A DNA stretch of 53,367 bases, from NCBI GenBank assembly GCA_046160825.1, contig JBJXHC010000059.1, positions 1 through 53,367 on the forward strand. The letters run 5' to 3'. A program made the translations under genes and the position numbers. The notes under the pieces were generated by a model. It worked only from the letters and a program-made list of their open reading frames with translations, searched no databases and was not told the DNA's origin. The DNA is from JBJXHC01 sp046160825 (GTDB lineage: Bacteria; Bacteroidota; Ignavibacteria; UBA10030; UBA6906). Positions 41,478-49,673 of this stretch are shown here, piece by piece; within the stretch, counting starts at the first letter, position 1; the number at the start of each line of letters is the position of its first letter.

Positions 41478-42617
41478 ATGCGACCATCATTTACGCTCGG
41501 CATAGAGGAAGAATTCCAGACCATTGATCCGATCACCCGGGATCTCCGATCACACATTCATGCGGAGATTATCTCCAAGGGGAAAATGCACCTCAAGGAG
41601 CGGGTCAAGCCCGAGATGCATCAATCGGTGGTGGAAGTGGGGACGGGTATTTGCAAGAACATCAAAGAGGCGCGTGAGGAAGTATTCGAGTTGCGCAAGC
41701 ACATGGTACAGCTCGCGCATGAGAACGGCTTGCGACTCGCGGCAGCGGGCACGCACCCGTTTGCCGATTGGCACAAGCAGGACATTTTTCCGGATGACCG
41801 CTACCATACCATTGTGCAGGATATGCAACAGGTGGCACGCGCCAACCTGATCTTCGGCCTCCATGTCCATGTCGCCATTGAGGATCGGGAGACGATGATC
41901 CATGTGATGAATGCGGCGCGGTATTTTCTTCCCCATATCCTTGCCCTCTCCGTGAATTCCCCCTTCTGGATGGGACGCAATACCGGGTTGAAGTCCTACC
42001 GCTGCAAAGTGTTCGATAAATTCCCCCGCACGAATATCCCGGACTATTTCCAGAGCTACTCCGAATACGAGAACTTTGTCAATCTCCTTATCAAGACCAA
42101 CTGCATCGACAATGCAAAGAAAATCTGGTGGGACTTGCGACCGCATCCGTTCTTCGGCACGCTGGAATTCCGCATCTGCGATATTCCGATGCGCGCCGAT
42201 GAGACCATTGCTCTCGCTGCCCTGATGCAGGCGGTGGTGGTAAAGCTCTGGAAGCTTCATTCGGTGAATACCGGTTTCCGCCTGTACCGTCGTGCCCTCA
42301 TTATGGAAAACAAATGGCGCGCAAGTCGTTACGGGCTGGAAGGCAAGCTGATCGATTTCGGTCGGCAGACCGAGTTGCCTGCAAAAGACCTGATCAATGA
42401 ACTGCTGTTGTTTGTGGATGATGTGTTGGACGAACTGGAGAGCAGACAGGAAGTAAGCTACATCCGTCAGATGATGGAGATGGGTTCCGGCGCAGAACGA
42501 CAGTTGCGTGTGTTTGAGCAAAGCGGCGGCGATTACAAGGCCGTGGTTGATTATATCATAGAAGAAACACGGATGGGATTGGACCAGCCTGTTCGTGCAA
42601 GCACGACATCAGCATAA
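41478..42617 (+). CDS. GCS2/YbdK-type carboxylate-amine ligase
   Basis: A 379-residue glutamine-synthetase-fold ligase of the gamma-glutamylcysteine synthetase type 2 family. Recognised by FTLGIEEEFQTIDPITRDLR, MHQSVVEVGTGICKNIKEA, RLAAAGTHPFADWHKQDIF, NLIFGLHVHVAIEDRETMI and FFGTLEFRICDIPMRADETI. These include the metal-binding glutamates and the His-x-His of the active site. Family members ligate glutamate to an amine such as cysteine, using ATP; the natural substrate of the YbdK group is unsettled. It is translated between the ATP-grasp gene and the aminopeptidase, so its product may be extended by one and trimmed by the other. Confidence 0.9.
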   Translation: MRPSFTLGIEEEFQTIDPITRDLRSHIHAEIISKGKMHLKERVKPEMHQSVVEVGTGICKNIKEAREEVFELRKHMVQLAHENGLRLAAAGTHPFADWHKQDIFPDDRYHTIVQDMQQVARANLIFGLHVHVAIEDRETMIHVMNAARYFLPHILALSVNSPFWMGRNTGLKSYRCKVFDKFPRTNIPDYFQSYSEYENFVNLLIKTNCIDNAKKIWWDLRPHPFFGTLEFRICDIPMRADETIALAALMQAVVVKLWKLHSVNTGFRLYRRALIMENKWRASRYGLEGKLIDFGRQTELPAKDLINELLLFVDDVLDELESRQEVSYIRQMMEMGSGAERQLRVFEQSGGDYKAVVDYIIEETRMGLDQPVRASTTSA

Positions 42618-42624
42618 GGAACTC

Positions 42625-43644
42625 ATGAAGCATTCGTTTAATGTGTTGAAAGCCGATCCGGAACTTTACCAGGGCGCATCCAATGCGGTCAGCACATGCC
42701 TTCGCATCCGTCCGGAAGAAAAAGTCACGTTGATTACCGATGCCGCCACCCAGGATATTGCGGCCAGTATGTTCGACGAAGTACAAAAGGTGGGAGCGAG
42801 GTGCAACGCGTATATGCTGGAGGATTTTTCTCCGCGTCCGCACACCTCCATGCCCCAGGAAATTCTGGATGACCTTGCCACGAGTCAGGTAAGCATCTAT
42901 GCCGTCTATGGACAAATCGGCGAGTTGCGCACCCGTATGCAAATGACGAAGGTTGTCACCGAGAACCGTATCCGTCACGCCCACATGATCAATATTAACA
43001 GACAGATTATGACTGAGGGGATGCGAGCGGATTTCAATAAAGTGGATGATATAAGCCGGAAGGTATGGGAACTTGCGCGTTCGGCGAAGCACATCCGGGC
43101 AACGACAAAGCTCGGCACGGATATCCAGGCGGAGTTCAGTCCGCAGCTCAAGTGGCTGAAAACAAGCGGCATCATCAGTCCCGAGAAGTGGGGCAACCTG
43201 CCCGGTGGTGAGGTGTTCACTGCTCCACTGAATGTGAACGGCACGTTCATCGTGGATGGCGTGGTGGGAGATTATCTCTGTGCGAAGTACGGCGACCTCG
43301 AACCGCAGCCGCTCACCATCGAGGTGAGGGACAATCGCATGAAGGAAGCGTACTCGCCCAACAAGGAACTCGAAAAGGAATTCTGGGCCTATTGCCATAC
43401 CGATGAAAACAGCGAACGTGTCGGTGAGTTTGCCATCGGCACCAATATCCAACTTAAACACGTCATCGGCCATATCCTGCAGGACGAGAAAATCCCCGGT
43501 GTCCATATTGCCTTCGGCCACCCGTACGCCGAGCACACCGGTGCCAACTGGACTTCCTCCACACACATCGACGTCGTCGGTACCAAGTTCGATATCTGGA
43601 TTGACGACAAAAAGATTATGGAAGAGGGAGAGTTTTTAATATAA
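42625..43644 (+). CDS. M29-family metalloaminopeptidase
   Basis: A 339-residue protein from ATG 42625 (AAGGA 4 nt upstream; an upstream ATG at 42595 would lie inside the preceding gene). It follows the M29 (thermophilic aminopeptidase T/AmpS) pattern: the metal-binding glutamates in PGGEVFTAPLNVNGTF and ERVGEFAIGTN, then VHIAFGHPYAEHTGANWTSS followed by THIDVVGTKFDIWIDDKKIM with the His and Asp ligands. M29 enzymes cleave N-terminal amino acids from short peptides in the cytoplasm. At 339 residues it is shorter than the usual 400 and lacks part of the N-terminal domain. Co-transcribed with two ligases. Confidence 0.85.
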   Translation: MKHSFNVLKADPELYQGASNAVSTCLRIRPEEKVTLITDAATQDIAASMFDEVQKVGARCNAYMLEDFSPRPHTSMPQEILDDLATSQVSIYAVYGQIGELRTRMQMTKVVTENRIRHAHMININRQIMTEGMRADFNKVDDISRKVWELARSAKHIRATTKLGTDIQAEFSPQLKWLKTSGIISPEKWGNLPGGEVFTAPLNVNGTFIVDGVVGDYLCAKYGDLEPQPLTIEVRDNRMKEAYSPNKELEKEFWAYCHTDENSERVGEFAIGTNIQLKHVIGHILQDEKIPGVHIAFGHPYAEHTGANWTSSTHIDVVGTKFDIWIDDKKIMEEGEFLI

Positions 43645-43760
43645 GGTTCAGACTATAACGACTGATATTCAAGATGGCCTGTCGATTTTCGACGGGTAGT
43701 TACAGTTCGGTTCTTTATCTCATCGAGCCGATTATTTTCCCGTCCAATGGAAACTCAAAC

Positions 43761-45437
43761 ATGAGTCCTTTCCATTCCGTCTCTCATAAGTTCTTTTGCC
43801 TATCCAAGGTTCTCCTCGTTCTTGCCAGCTTTATGGCTCTTTGTTCCGCGTGCTTTTCGCAGTGGTCAACCGACCCCATGCAAAACACACTCCTTGGATA
43901 TGGGCTGCTTCCCGAAATCTGCACAGACGCAGCAGGCGGAGTTTACGTTGCCTATGAAACTCCAATCAGCCCCCCTAGAAGAATCGAAATTCGGAGACTG
44001 GATCGATTTGGAATACAAGCATGGGCCGCGCCTCGCGTTGTCAGCGGAACGGCTTCTCAGTCTATTAACTCAAGACTTTCTGAAGATGGGAAAGGAGGTG
44101 CGATTGTCTCATTTGTGGACTATGAAGGCCCCGGAGATGAGCATGTGCGAGTGCAGCGGGTTGATTCTGCTGGTAATTTTCTTTGGGGGGCTACCGGGAT
44201 TCGCGCTTCCGTGAGCGAAGATCCACAAGCAGACCCAGAGATTGTTACTGATGGCAGGGATGGTTGTATCGTCGCTTGGTTTGACATTTCAAGTAGCATC
44301 CGAGCCCAGAGGATCGATAGTCTTGGTAACCGCATGTGGGGAGATAGTGGCATCCACCTCTACGATGGCAGTAGTCGTCCGCTAATTGAAAGTGACGGAT
44401 TCGGAGGATTTTTTGTCTTCCGGGGTACAACCCTCATTCAACGGTATAGTCATGTTGGGGTTGGAATGTGGGGAGCCGATGGAGTTCAGATCGCGAACAT
44501 TGGAGTTCAGATATTCACAAGTGATAATAATGGGGGCGTGGTTATTGCAGGAATGAAGATGATTGATTTTAATAATGGTGATCCCTACTGGCGAGCTCTT
44601 GGACAACGGTTGGACTCGACTGGTCAAGTTCTATGGGCACTTGATGGAACCGTCGTGGCTGAGAGTCTGCAGAACACCGGGCCAGGTTCACCACCGAGAA
44701 TACACATTACTTCAAATGCCCAAGGAGAGACAGTCTTTGCTTTTTCAGATAGGGTTGGCATGAATACCCAGTCCTTTGTTCAGAGGATTGCCTCTGATGG
44801 AAGTCCGAGGTTCCCTGGGGATGGGGTTCGAGTAAGTGGACTTGAAACTACGGTCAATAAACCGAGTGATGTCACTACGAGTATTTCTGCTTCACAGATT
44901 GTCATTCTTGAGGATAGCAGAAACAATGGATCTATTTTTGCGCAACGAATTGATTCTTCAGGATCAAGGTTTTGGGGAAGTAATGATATTGCCATTAGTT
45001 TAAGAAACCTGAGCTTTCTCTCATCGGTCACTGATGGAAACGGCGGCGTTGTTGTCGTTGGATTCGACCAGAGTGATTTCAGTCTGCGTGCACAACAATG
45101 CAATTACCTTGGCGAGCTTGGCGAAGTGGAGCCGGTCAGTGTCAGAGAGCAACCGCCCGTTTTCCCTTTAACACCATTACTTTATCAAAATTATCCAAAC
45201 CCGTTCAATGGGTCAACGACGATACAGTATTCGATTCCCGTAGGGACGTATGGCCATACGTCCCTACGAGTGTACGACCTGCTCGGCCGGGAGGTTATGA
45301 CACTCGTTGATGGAGAGATGGAAGCCGGTGCGCACTCAGTTCAACTCGACGGAAGAAAGATGGCAAGTGGATTGTACTTCTATAAGCTTACTGCCGGAAA
45401 GTACACAGCAGTGAAGAAAATGGTGCTGACGAAATAA
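43761..45437 (+). CDS. T9SS-sorted secreted protein containing a DNA palindrome
   Basis: From ATG 43761 a 558-residue secreted protein; an upstream ATG at 43674 adds 29 unlikely residues. Signal region FFCLSKVLLVLASFMALCSA. The body consists of repeats of the type RVDSAGNFLWGATGIRAS, RIDSLGNRMWGDSGIHLYD, RLDSTGQVLWALDGTVV and RIDSSGSRFWGSNDIAI, each about 50 residues, a beta-propeller-like repeat with W-G and D-S-x-G. The C-terminus is a type A T9SS sorting domain (YQNYPNPFNGSTTIQYSIP ... VYDLLGREVMTLVDG ... KMVLTK). A perfect 30-bp palindrome (45239-45268) encodes the PVGTYGHTSLR loop of that domain. Function unknown. Confidence 0.88.
   Translation: MSPFHSVSHKFFCLSKVLLVLASFMALCSACFSQWSTDPMQNTLLGYGLLPEICTDAAGGVYVAYETPISPPRRIEIRRLDRFGIQAWAAPRVVSGTASQSINSRLSEDGKGGAIVSFVDYEGPGDEHVRVQRVDSAGNFLWGATGIRASVSEDPQADPEIVTDGRDGCIVAWFDISSSIRAQRIDSLGNRMWGDSGIHLYDGSSRPLIESDGFGGFFVFRGTTLIQRYSHVGVGMWGADGVQIANIGVQIFTSDNNGGVVIAGMKMIDFNNGDPYWRALGQRLDSTGQVLWALDGTVVAESLQNTGPGSPPRIHITSNAQGETVFAFSDRVGMNTQSFVQRIASDGSPRFPGDGVRVSGLETTVNKPSDVTTSISASQIVILEDSRNNGSIFAQRIDSSGSRFWGSNDIAISLRNLSFLSSVTDGNGGVVVVGFDQSDFSLRAQQCNYLGELGEVEPVSVREQPPVFPLTPLLYQNYPNPFNGSTTIQYSIPVGTYGHTSLRVYDLLGREVMTLVDGEMEAGAHSVQLDGRKMASGLYFYKLTAGKYTAVKKMVLTK
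45239..45268. repeat. perfect 30-bp palindrome inside a T9SS gene
   Basis: CGTAGGGACGTATGG followed directly by its exact reverse complement CCATACGTCCCTACG, with no loop and no mismatch. It is in frame in the coding sequence and encodes the loop before VYDLLGRE. Similar GTAGGGRCGTATNNNATACGYCCCTAC palindromes are known to me as intergenic repeats in several bacterial groups. Confidence 0.9.
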
Positions 45438-45543
45438 GTGGGCAGAGCTCGTCGGATTTCAAACGCGGCATGTCGCATAATTTTGGCAGGCCGTTTTCAT
45501 TGATGTGTTTGAATTTAGGGCAGAATCAGTATATTATCTCCCC

Positions 45544-46728
45544 ATGATCAACGACCTCCGCCAGTCATTCAATAAAAACTTCACCGAGCAAAAATACCAG
45601 CTTCTCCTCAAGAGGCTTGATGCGCTCTGTGGTACGCACGTGGACTTCCGTGTCTCCGAGACACCATGCTTCTTCCCGCGTGAGTTGATGGAGCAAATGC
45701 AGGTCGCCGGGAAAGAAATCATCATGCAGTTGATGTCCAACCCCGATTACCTGATGAAGTCCGAACAATCCATTCCTCATGAATTCAACGTCCCGAATGA
45801 ATCTCCACATCCGCTGTTTATCGCTGTAGACTTCGGACTTGTCCGTAACGGCGACGGGACATACAGTCCGAAGTTGATCGAGATGCAGGGCTTCCCGACG
45901 CTCTTTGCCTACCAGGCGGTGTTGTGCCAGTTGTACAAGGAAGTCTATGGGCTTCCGCGCGAACTCAAGTTCCTGCTAAGCGGACTCGACCTTGACCACT
46001 ACAATGCTCTCATTAGAAGTGCCGTGCTCAGGGACCAGGCGCCGGAGAACGTCATCCTGATGGAACTTGACCCGTTGAAGCAGAAGACGCTACCTGATTT
46101 CATTCTCACTGAACGCATGTGCGGCATCCAGACGGTGAACATCCGCGACATCATCAAGGAAGGGAACCGGCTCTATTACAAAAAAGACGGACAACTCGTT
46201 CCGATCTATCGTATCTACAACCGGGCGATTGCAGAGGAGCTTATACGGGTGGATGCGAAGCTGCCATTTAGTTTCCGCGATGATTTGCATGTTGAATGGG
46301 CCGGACACCCGAACTGGTTTTTTCGCTTGAGCAAGTTTTCGCTTCCGTATCTGGATCATCCCACGGTGCCGAAGACCCGCTTTCTTTCAGAGATACAATC
46401 ATTGCCCGACGATCTTGAGAATTGGGTGCTCAAGCCGCTCTATTCGTTTGCCGGAATGGGTGTGAAAGTCTCTCCAACAAAAGTGGACATCGAAACGATC
46501 CCGGATGCGCAGAGGCATGAATTCATTCTGCAAGAGAAAGTAGAATACGGTGGAGCGATTGAAACGCCGTTTGGTGGAACGAAGGCCGAAGTCCGCATCA
46601 TGTACATCTGGCTCGACCATCCTCTTGCAGTGAACAATCTTGTGAGAATGGGACGTGGTAAGATGATGGGTGTTGATCATAACAAGAATATGACGTGGGT
46701 TGGAGGCTCGGCAGGGCTTTATGTGTAA
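45544..46728 (+). CDS. ATP-grasp-like ligase of unassigned family
   Basis: A 394-residue protein from ATG 45544 (an upstream start at 45505 is less likely; no Shine-Dalgarno is seen). The C-terminal half has an ATP-grasp-like plan: ENWVLKPLYSFAGMGVKVSP (lysine and glycine-rich loop), RHEFILQEKVEYGGAIETPF and GTKAEVRIMYIWLDHPLAVN, ending NKNMTWVGGSAGLYV. The N-terminal half carries FGLVRNGDGTYSPKLIEMQG, FPTLFAYQAVLCQLYKEVYG. I know similar unnamed Bacteroidota proteins but no characterised member. Substrate unknown. The fourth amide-ligase-type fold in this 11-kb stretch. Confidence 0.6.
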   Translation: MINDLRQSFNKNFTEQKYQLLLKRLDALCGTHVDFRVSETPCFFPRELMEQMQVAGKEIIMQLMSNPDYLMKSEQSIPHEFNVPNESPHPLFIAVDFGLVRNGDGTYSPKLIEMQGFPTLFAYQAVLCQLYKEVYGLPRELKFLLSGLDLDHYNALIRSAVLRDQAPENVILMELDPLKQKTLPDFILTERMCGIQTVNIRDIIKEGNRLYYKKDGQLVPIYRIYNRAIAEELIRVDAKLPFSFRDDLHVEWAGHPNWFFRLSKFSLPYLDHPTVPKTRFLSEIQSLPDDLENWVLKPLYSFAGMGVKVSPTKVDIETIPDAQRHEFILQEKVEYGGAIETPFGGTKAEVRIMYIWLDHPLAVNNLVRMGRGKMMGVDHNKNMTWVGGSAGLYV

Positions 46729-46818
46729 GAGTTGCACATGGTGTATCGATGTTATATCATGGAACGGACCGCGCATCCATGCGGACGATGTTTTCGTATT
46801 CCTTGTGCAGGGTAGGCT

Positions 46819-47424
46819 GTGTTCTTATTAGCTCTAATTGAGGCGCAAATAGCGAGGAATGAGGAGGATCTGAAACTCCTCAAACGAGTCGTGCAGAGAG
46901 AGCAGGCAGCATTCTCGCAATTGTACGACCGGTATGCAACGCTTGTCTATACGATGGTGCTGCGTATCGTAAAGTCCACGGGCGAAGCCGAAGACCTTCT
47001 GCAGGAAATCTTTGTCCAGATATGGAACAAGTCAACCTTCTTTGCCGAAAGCAAGGGAAGCGTGTATACGTGGGTGATGACCATTGCCCGGCGCAAGGCG
47101 ATTGACAAGGTACGGTCGCAGGAGTACGCGAACCGCGGCTCGTCGCTGGATGATGACGATGCCATAGCGCTCCCGGACGCAGCGTACGAAGCAAACCCGC
47201 TGCATGCAGCCATTACGACGGAGTACGAGGAACTGATGCAGACCGGGCTGGCGATGTTGAGTGACGAGCAACGCACGATTATCGAACTGAGTTACTACGA
47301 GGGTTTCACACAGGCCCAGATTGCCGAGCGACTGAAGGTGCCGCTTGGAACAGTGAAGACGAGGATGAGGCAGGGGTTGATCAAGCTCCGTGATTACTTG
47401 AAGGGACGGATACAGGAAAAGTGA
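46819..47424 (+). CDS. ECF RNA polymerase sigma factor (SigK/SigZ-like)
   Basis: A 201-residue sigma-70 family ECF factor (GTG start, AGGG about 8 nt upstream). Region 2: AFSQLYDRYATLVYTMVLRI, EAEDLLQEIFVQIWNKSTFF, YTWVMTIARRKAIDKVRSQE. Region 4: LSDEQRTIIELSYYEGFTQA, QIAERLKVPLGTVKTRMRQG. Its stop overlaps the GTG of the anti-sigma gene (GTGA), the typical sigma/anti-sigma coupling. It should direct a small regulon, probably including its own operon. Confidence 0.93.
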   Translation: MFLLALIEAQIARNEEDLKLLKRVVQREQAAFSQLYDRYATLVYTMVLRIVKSTGEAEDLLQEIFVQIWNKSTFFAESKGSVYTWVMTIARRKAIDKVRSQEYANRGSSLDDDDAIALPDAAYEANPLHAAITTEYEELMQTGLAMLSDEQRTIIELSYYEGFTQAQIAERLKVPLGTVKTRMRQGLIKLRDYLKGRIQEK

Positions 47425-48329
47425 CACCGGAAGAATTCAAAGAACTGAGTGCGGACTACGCCGTCGGTGCGCTCGAAGGAGAGTCGCTCAAACGGTTTGA
47501 GAACCATCTCATGGTTGCCAGCCGTGAAGAGTTCCAGCATCTTGCAGAGCTTTTGGGTGTTGCCGCTATGCTGCCTCTTGTACTGAAGAAACAGGAGCCG
47601 CCTGTACGCGTCAAGCAGCAGGTGATGCAAAAGATCCAGCTCTCGTCCTGGGCGAAGGACTCAGTGGAGCGGCGCACAAAAGAACTGACCGATAACGTTG
47701 GCACGGATATGAATGAAAGCGACATGATTACCCCGCGACCGGTAACGACTTCACCACCCGTCGCCGTACCGGAGCGGCGCAGTTGGCTGACGTTCGGGAT
47801 TACCTTTGTTGCCCTCGCGATGATCATCGGGTTCTCCGTGTTCATGGTGAGGTTGATGGGGACCATCGATGAGCAGAACAAACAGTTGGTGAGCGTCGGA
47901 AACGAGAAGCAGGAATTACAGACACAACTCGTTGCACTGAAGGATGAACTCCAGCGCAAACAGGAAATCCTGAACGTCCTGGCAGCAAAGCAAGTGGAGA
48001 TTGCGGTGATGAACGGACTCGATGTGCATCCTGTCGGGTACGGCAAGATTATCTGGGATCCGGAGCGAAAGAGAGCCATCCTTCAGGTCTCGAACCTTCC
48101 GGCAATTCCATCGGACAAGGATTACCAACTGTGGGTGGTGAAGGGGAAGCAGCCGATCAGCGCGGGAGTGTTTGTTGTTCATGACGCGGAGTCGAATTAT
48201 TTCAAAATAGAAAATCTCGCAGTGACAGACCCAAAAGAGATCGCTGCATTTGCTGTAACGCTCGAACCCAAAGGCGGCGTCCCACAGCCCACCGGTGCTA
48301 TGTATATGGCGGGTGCGCCGAGGTTGTAA
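47421..48329 (+). CDS. RskA-type anti-sigma factor
   Basis: A 302-residue membrane protein. The N-terminal zinc-free anti-sigma domain (TPEEFKELSADYAVGALEGE, SLKRFENHLMVASREEFQHL) lies in the cytoplasm. One transmembrane helix (LTFGITFVALAMIIGFSVFM) is at about 115-135, followed by a coiled-coil (NKQLVSVGNEKQELQTQLVA). The periplasmic RskA domain has GYGKIIWDPERKRAILQVSN, LPAIPSDKDYQLWVVKGKQP and TLEPKGGVPQPTGAMYM. It would hold the ECF sigma factor at the membrane until signalled, perhaps by proteolysis. Confidence 0.92.
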   Translation: MTPEEFKELSADYAVGALEGESLKRFENHLMVASREEFQHLAELLGVAAMLPLVLKKQEPPVRVKQQVMQKIQLSSWAKDSVERRTKELTDNVGTDMNESDMITPRPVTTSPPVAVPERRSWLTFGITFVALAMIIGFSVFMVRLMGTIDEQNKQLVSVGNEKQELQTQLVALKDELQRKQEILNVLAAKQVEIAVMNGLDVHPVGYGKIIWDPERKRAILQVSNLPAIPSDKDYQLWVVKGKQPISAGVFVVHDAESNYFKIENLAVTDPKEIAAFAVTLEPKGGVPQPTGAMYMAGAPRL

Positions 48330-48368
48330 GCTTTCCGGGATTCTTTTCCCCCCGATGTTATCCCCGTT

Positions 48369-48397
48369 TTGCCTTTAGCTCGGCATCCTCGTACATT
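48369..48397 (+). promoter_or_regulatory. promoter for the AI-2E family transporter
   Basis: TTGCCT (48369-48374), 17-nt spacer, TACATT (48392-48397). The same hexamer pair occurs before pepF (51176-51204). About 45 nt from the predicted start to the ATG at 48449. Confidence 0.5.
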
Positions 48398-48448
48398 AGC
48401 AGGCAGTTTCACGTATCATACCGCGAAGTTGGAGGAGGGACGACAACC

Positions 48449-49534
48449 ATGACTGAAGCACGCCTGCCATTCTCCTCCAGAATCACAACGATCCTTCTCG
48501 GACTTACGCTCACCTGCTTCATCCTCTATGTCGGCAGAGATGTCCTGATTCCGATTGCATTTGCGGCAATCTTTGCTGTGGTGCTCTACCCCGTGAGCCG
48601 TTTCCTGGAGCAACGCAAAGTCCCGCGCATTCTTGCAATTACTATTGCAATCGTGCTGACTTGCGCTATTCTGTTCGGCGTTGCCACATTCATCGCAATG
48701 CAAATCGGGCAGTTCTCCGAGGATGTGCCAAGACTGAAGGAACAGGGAACCAGGTACTTTACGGACCTTCAGGCATACATCCATGAAACTTTCGGTCTCA
48801 CATATCCGCAGCAGTTAAAGTGGCTGCGTCAAGGCGCTGAATCTGCACTGACGGGTGAGAGCGGGATGCTGAGTCAGACGCTTCTGACGTTTGTCGACAT
48901 CACGACGCTCATAGTGCTGGTGCCTCTGTATGCATTTCTCTTTTTGTACTACAAAGACCTTCTAGTGGAGTTCCTCGTCAAAGTGTTCTCTCACGGCTCG
49001 TCGACAGTGCGCGAAGTCTTGAGTGAAATCAGGCTCGTCATCAAGAGCTATATCGTTGGATTGCTCTTCGAGACGATCATTGTTGCCGTGCTCAACAGTA
49101 TCGCCTTGCTCTTGTTGGGTGTGGAGTACGCCATTCTCTTCGGCGTCATTGCAGCAGTTCTGAACTTGATACCCTATGTCGGTATACTTATCGGTGCCAT
49201 CTTACCCACAGTGATGGCTTTGATAACTTCGAATTCCCTCTGGTCGCCGCTCGGCGTCATTGGCGCGTTCACGTTCATACAATTTCTGGACAATAATTTC
49301 ATTGTTCCGTACGTGGTCGGATCCCGCATCAGCATCAATGCCATTGTTTCCATTCTTGCTGTGATTGTTGGCGGGACGCTGTGGGGAATTTCAGGTATGT
49401 TTCTCTCCTTGCCGGCGGTCGCCATTCTGAAAGTCATCTTTGACCGGGTGGATTCGCTCAAGCCCTGGGGGATGCTCTTTGGCGATGAGATTCCGGGGAA
49501 GAGGAGGAGCAAAAGCAAAAACGTGAAGGCCTAG
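48449..49534 (+). CDS. AI-2E family (PerM/YdiK) membrane transporter
   Basis: A 361-residue membrane protein with seven or eight hydrophobic segments and a large loop (about 85-140) between the third and fourth. Signatures include VLIPIAFAAIFAVVLYPVSR, GVEYAILFGVIAAVLNLIPY, VGILIGAILPTVMAL, SISINAIVSILAVIVGGTLWG and ISGMFLSLPAVAILKVIFD. The family includes AI-2 exporters and Na+/H+ antiporters, so the substrate cannot be inferred. GGAGGAGGG stands about 8 nt upstream of the ATG. A basic C-terminal tail is present. Confidence 0.88.
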   Translation: MTEARLPFSSRITTILLGLTLTCFILYVGRDVLIPIAFAAIFAVVLYPVSRFLEQRKVPRILAITIAIVLTCAILFGVATFIAMQIGQFSEDVPRLKEQGTRYFTDLQAYIHETFGLTYPQQLKWLRQGAESALTGESGMLSQTLLTFVDITTLIVLVPLYAFLFLYYKDLLVEFLVKVFSHGSSTVREVLSEIRLVIKSYIVGLLFETIIVAVLNSIALLLLGVEYAILFGVIAAVLNLIPYVGILIGAILPTVMALITSNSLWSPLGVIGAFTFIQFLDNNFIVPYVVGSRISINAIVSILAVIVGGTLWGISGMFLSLPAVAILKVIFDRVDSLKPWGMLFGDEIPGKRRSKSKNVKA

Positions 49535-49562
49535 CAAGTTTGTTAAAAAAGCCCAAGCGGTT

Positions 49563-49645
49563 GCCACAAAGGCACCAGGACACTAAGAAAAAAACAATAT
49601 CCCATTTACCCCCATGAAGCCCTTGTGTCTTGGTGCCTTGGTGAC
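49563..49645. repeat. CACCAAGGCACCAAGACAC-type inverted repeat
   Basis: Left arm GCCACAAAGGCACCAGGACA (49563-) and right arm CCTTGTGTCTTGGTGCCTTG (49621-) are imperfect inverted copies, 20 of 25 positions pairing. I know this motif as a widespread intergenic repeat in several phyla. It lies between two converging genes and could act as a two-way terminator. Confidence 0.6.
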
Positions 49646-49673
49646 CAGTCCACCAGAAGGAATAGCATTATTA

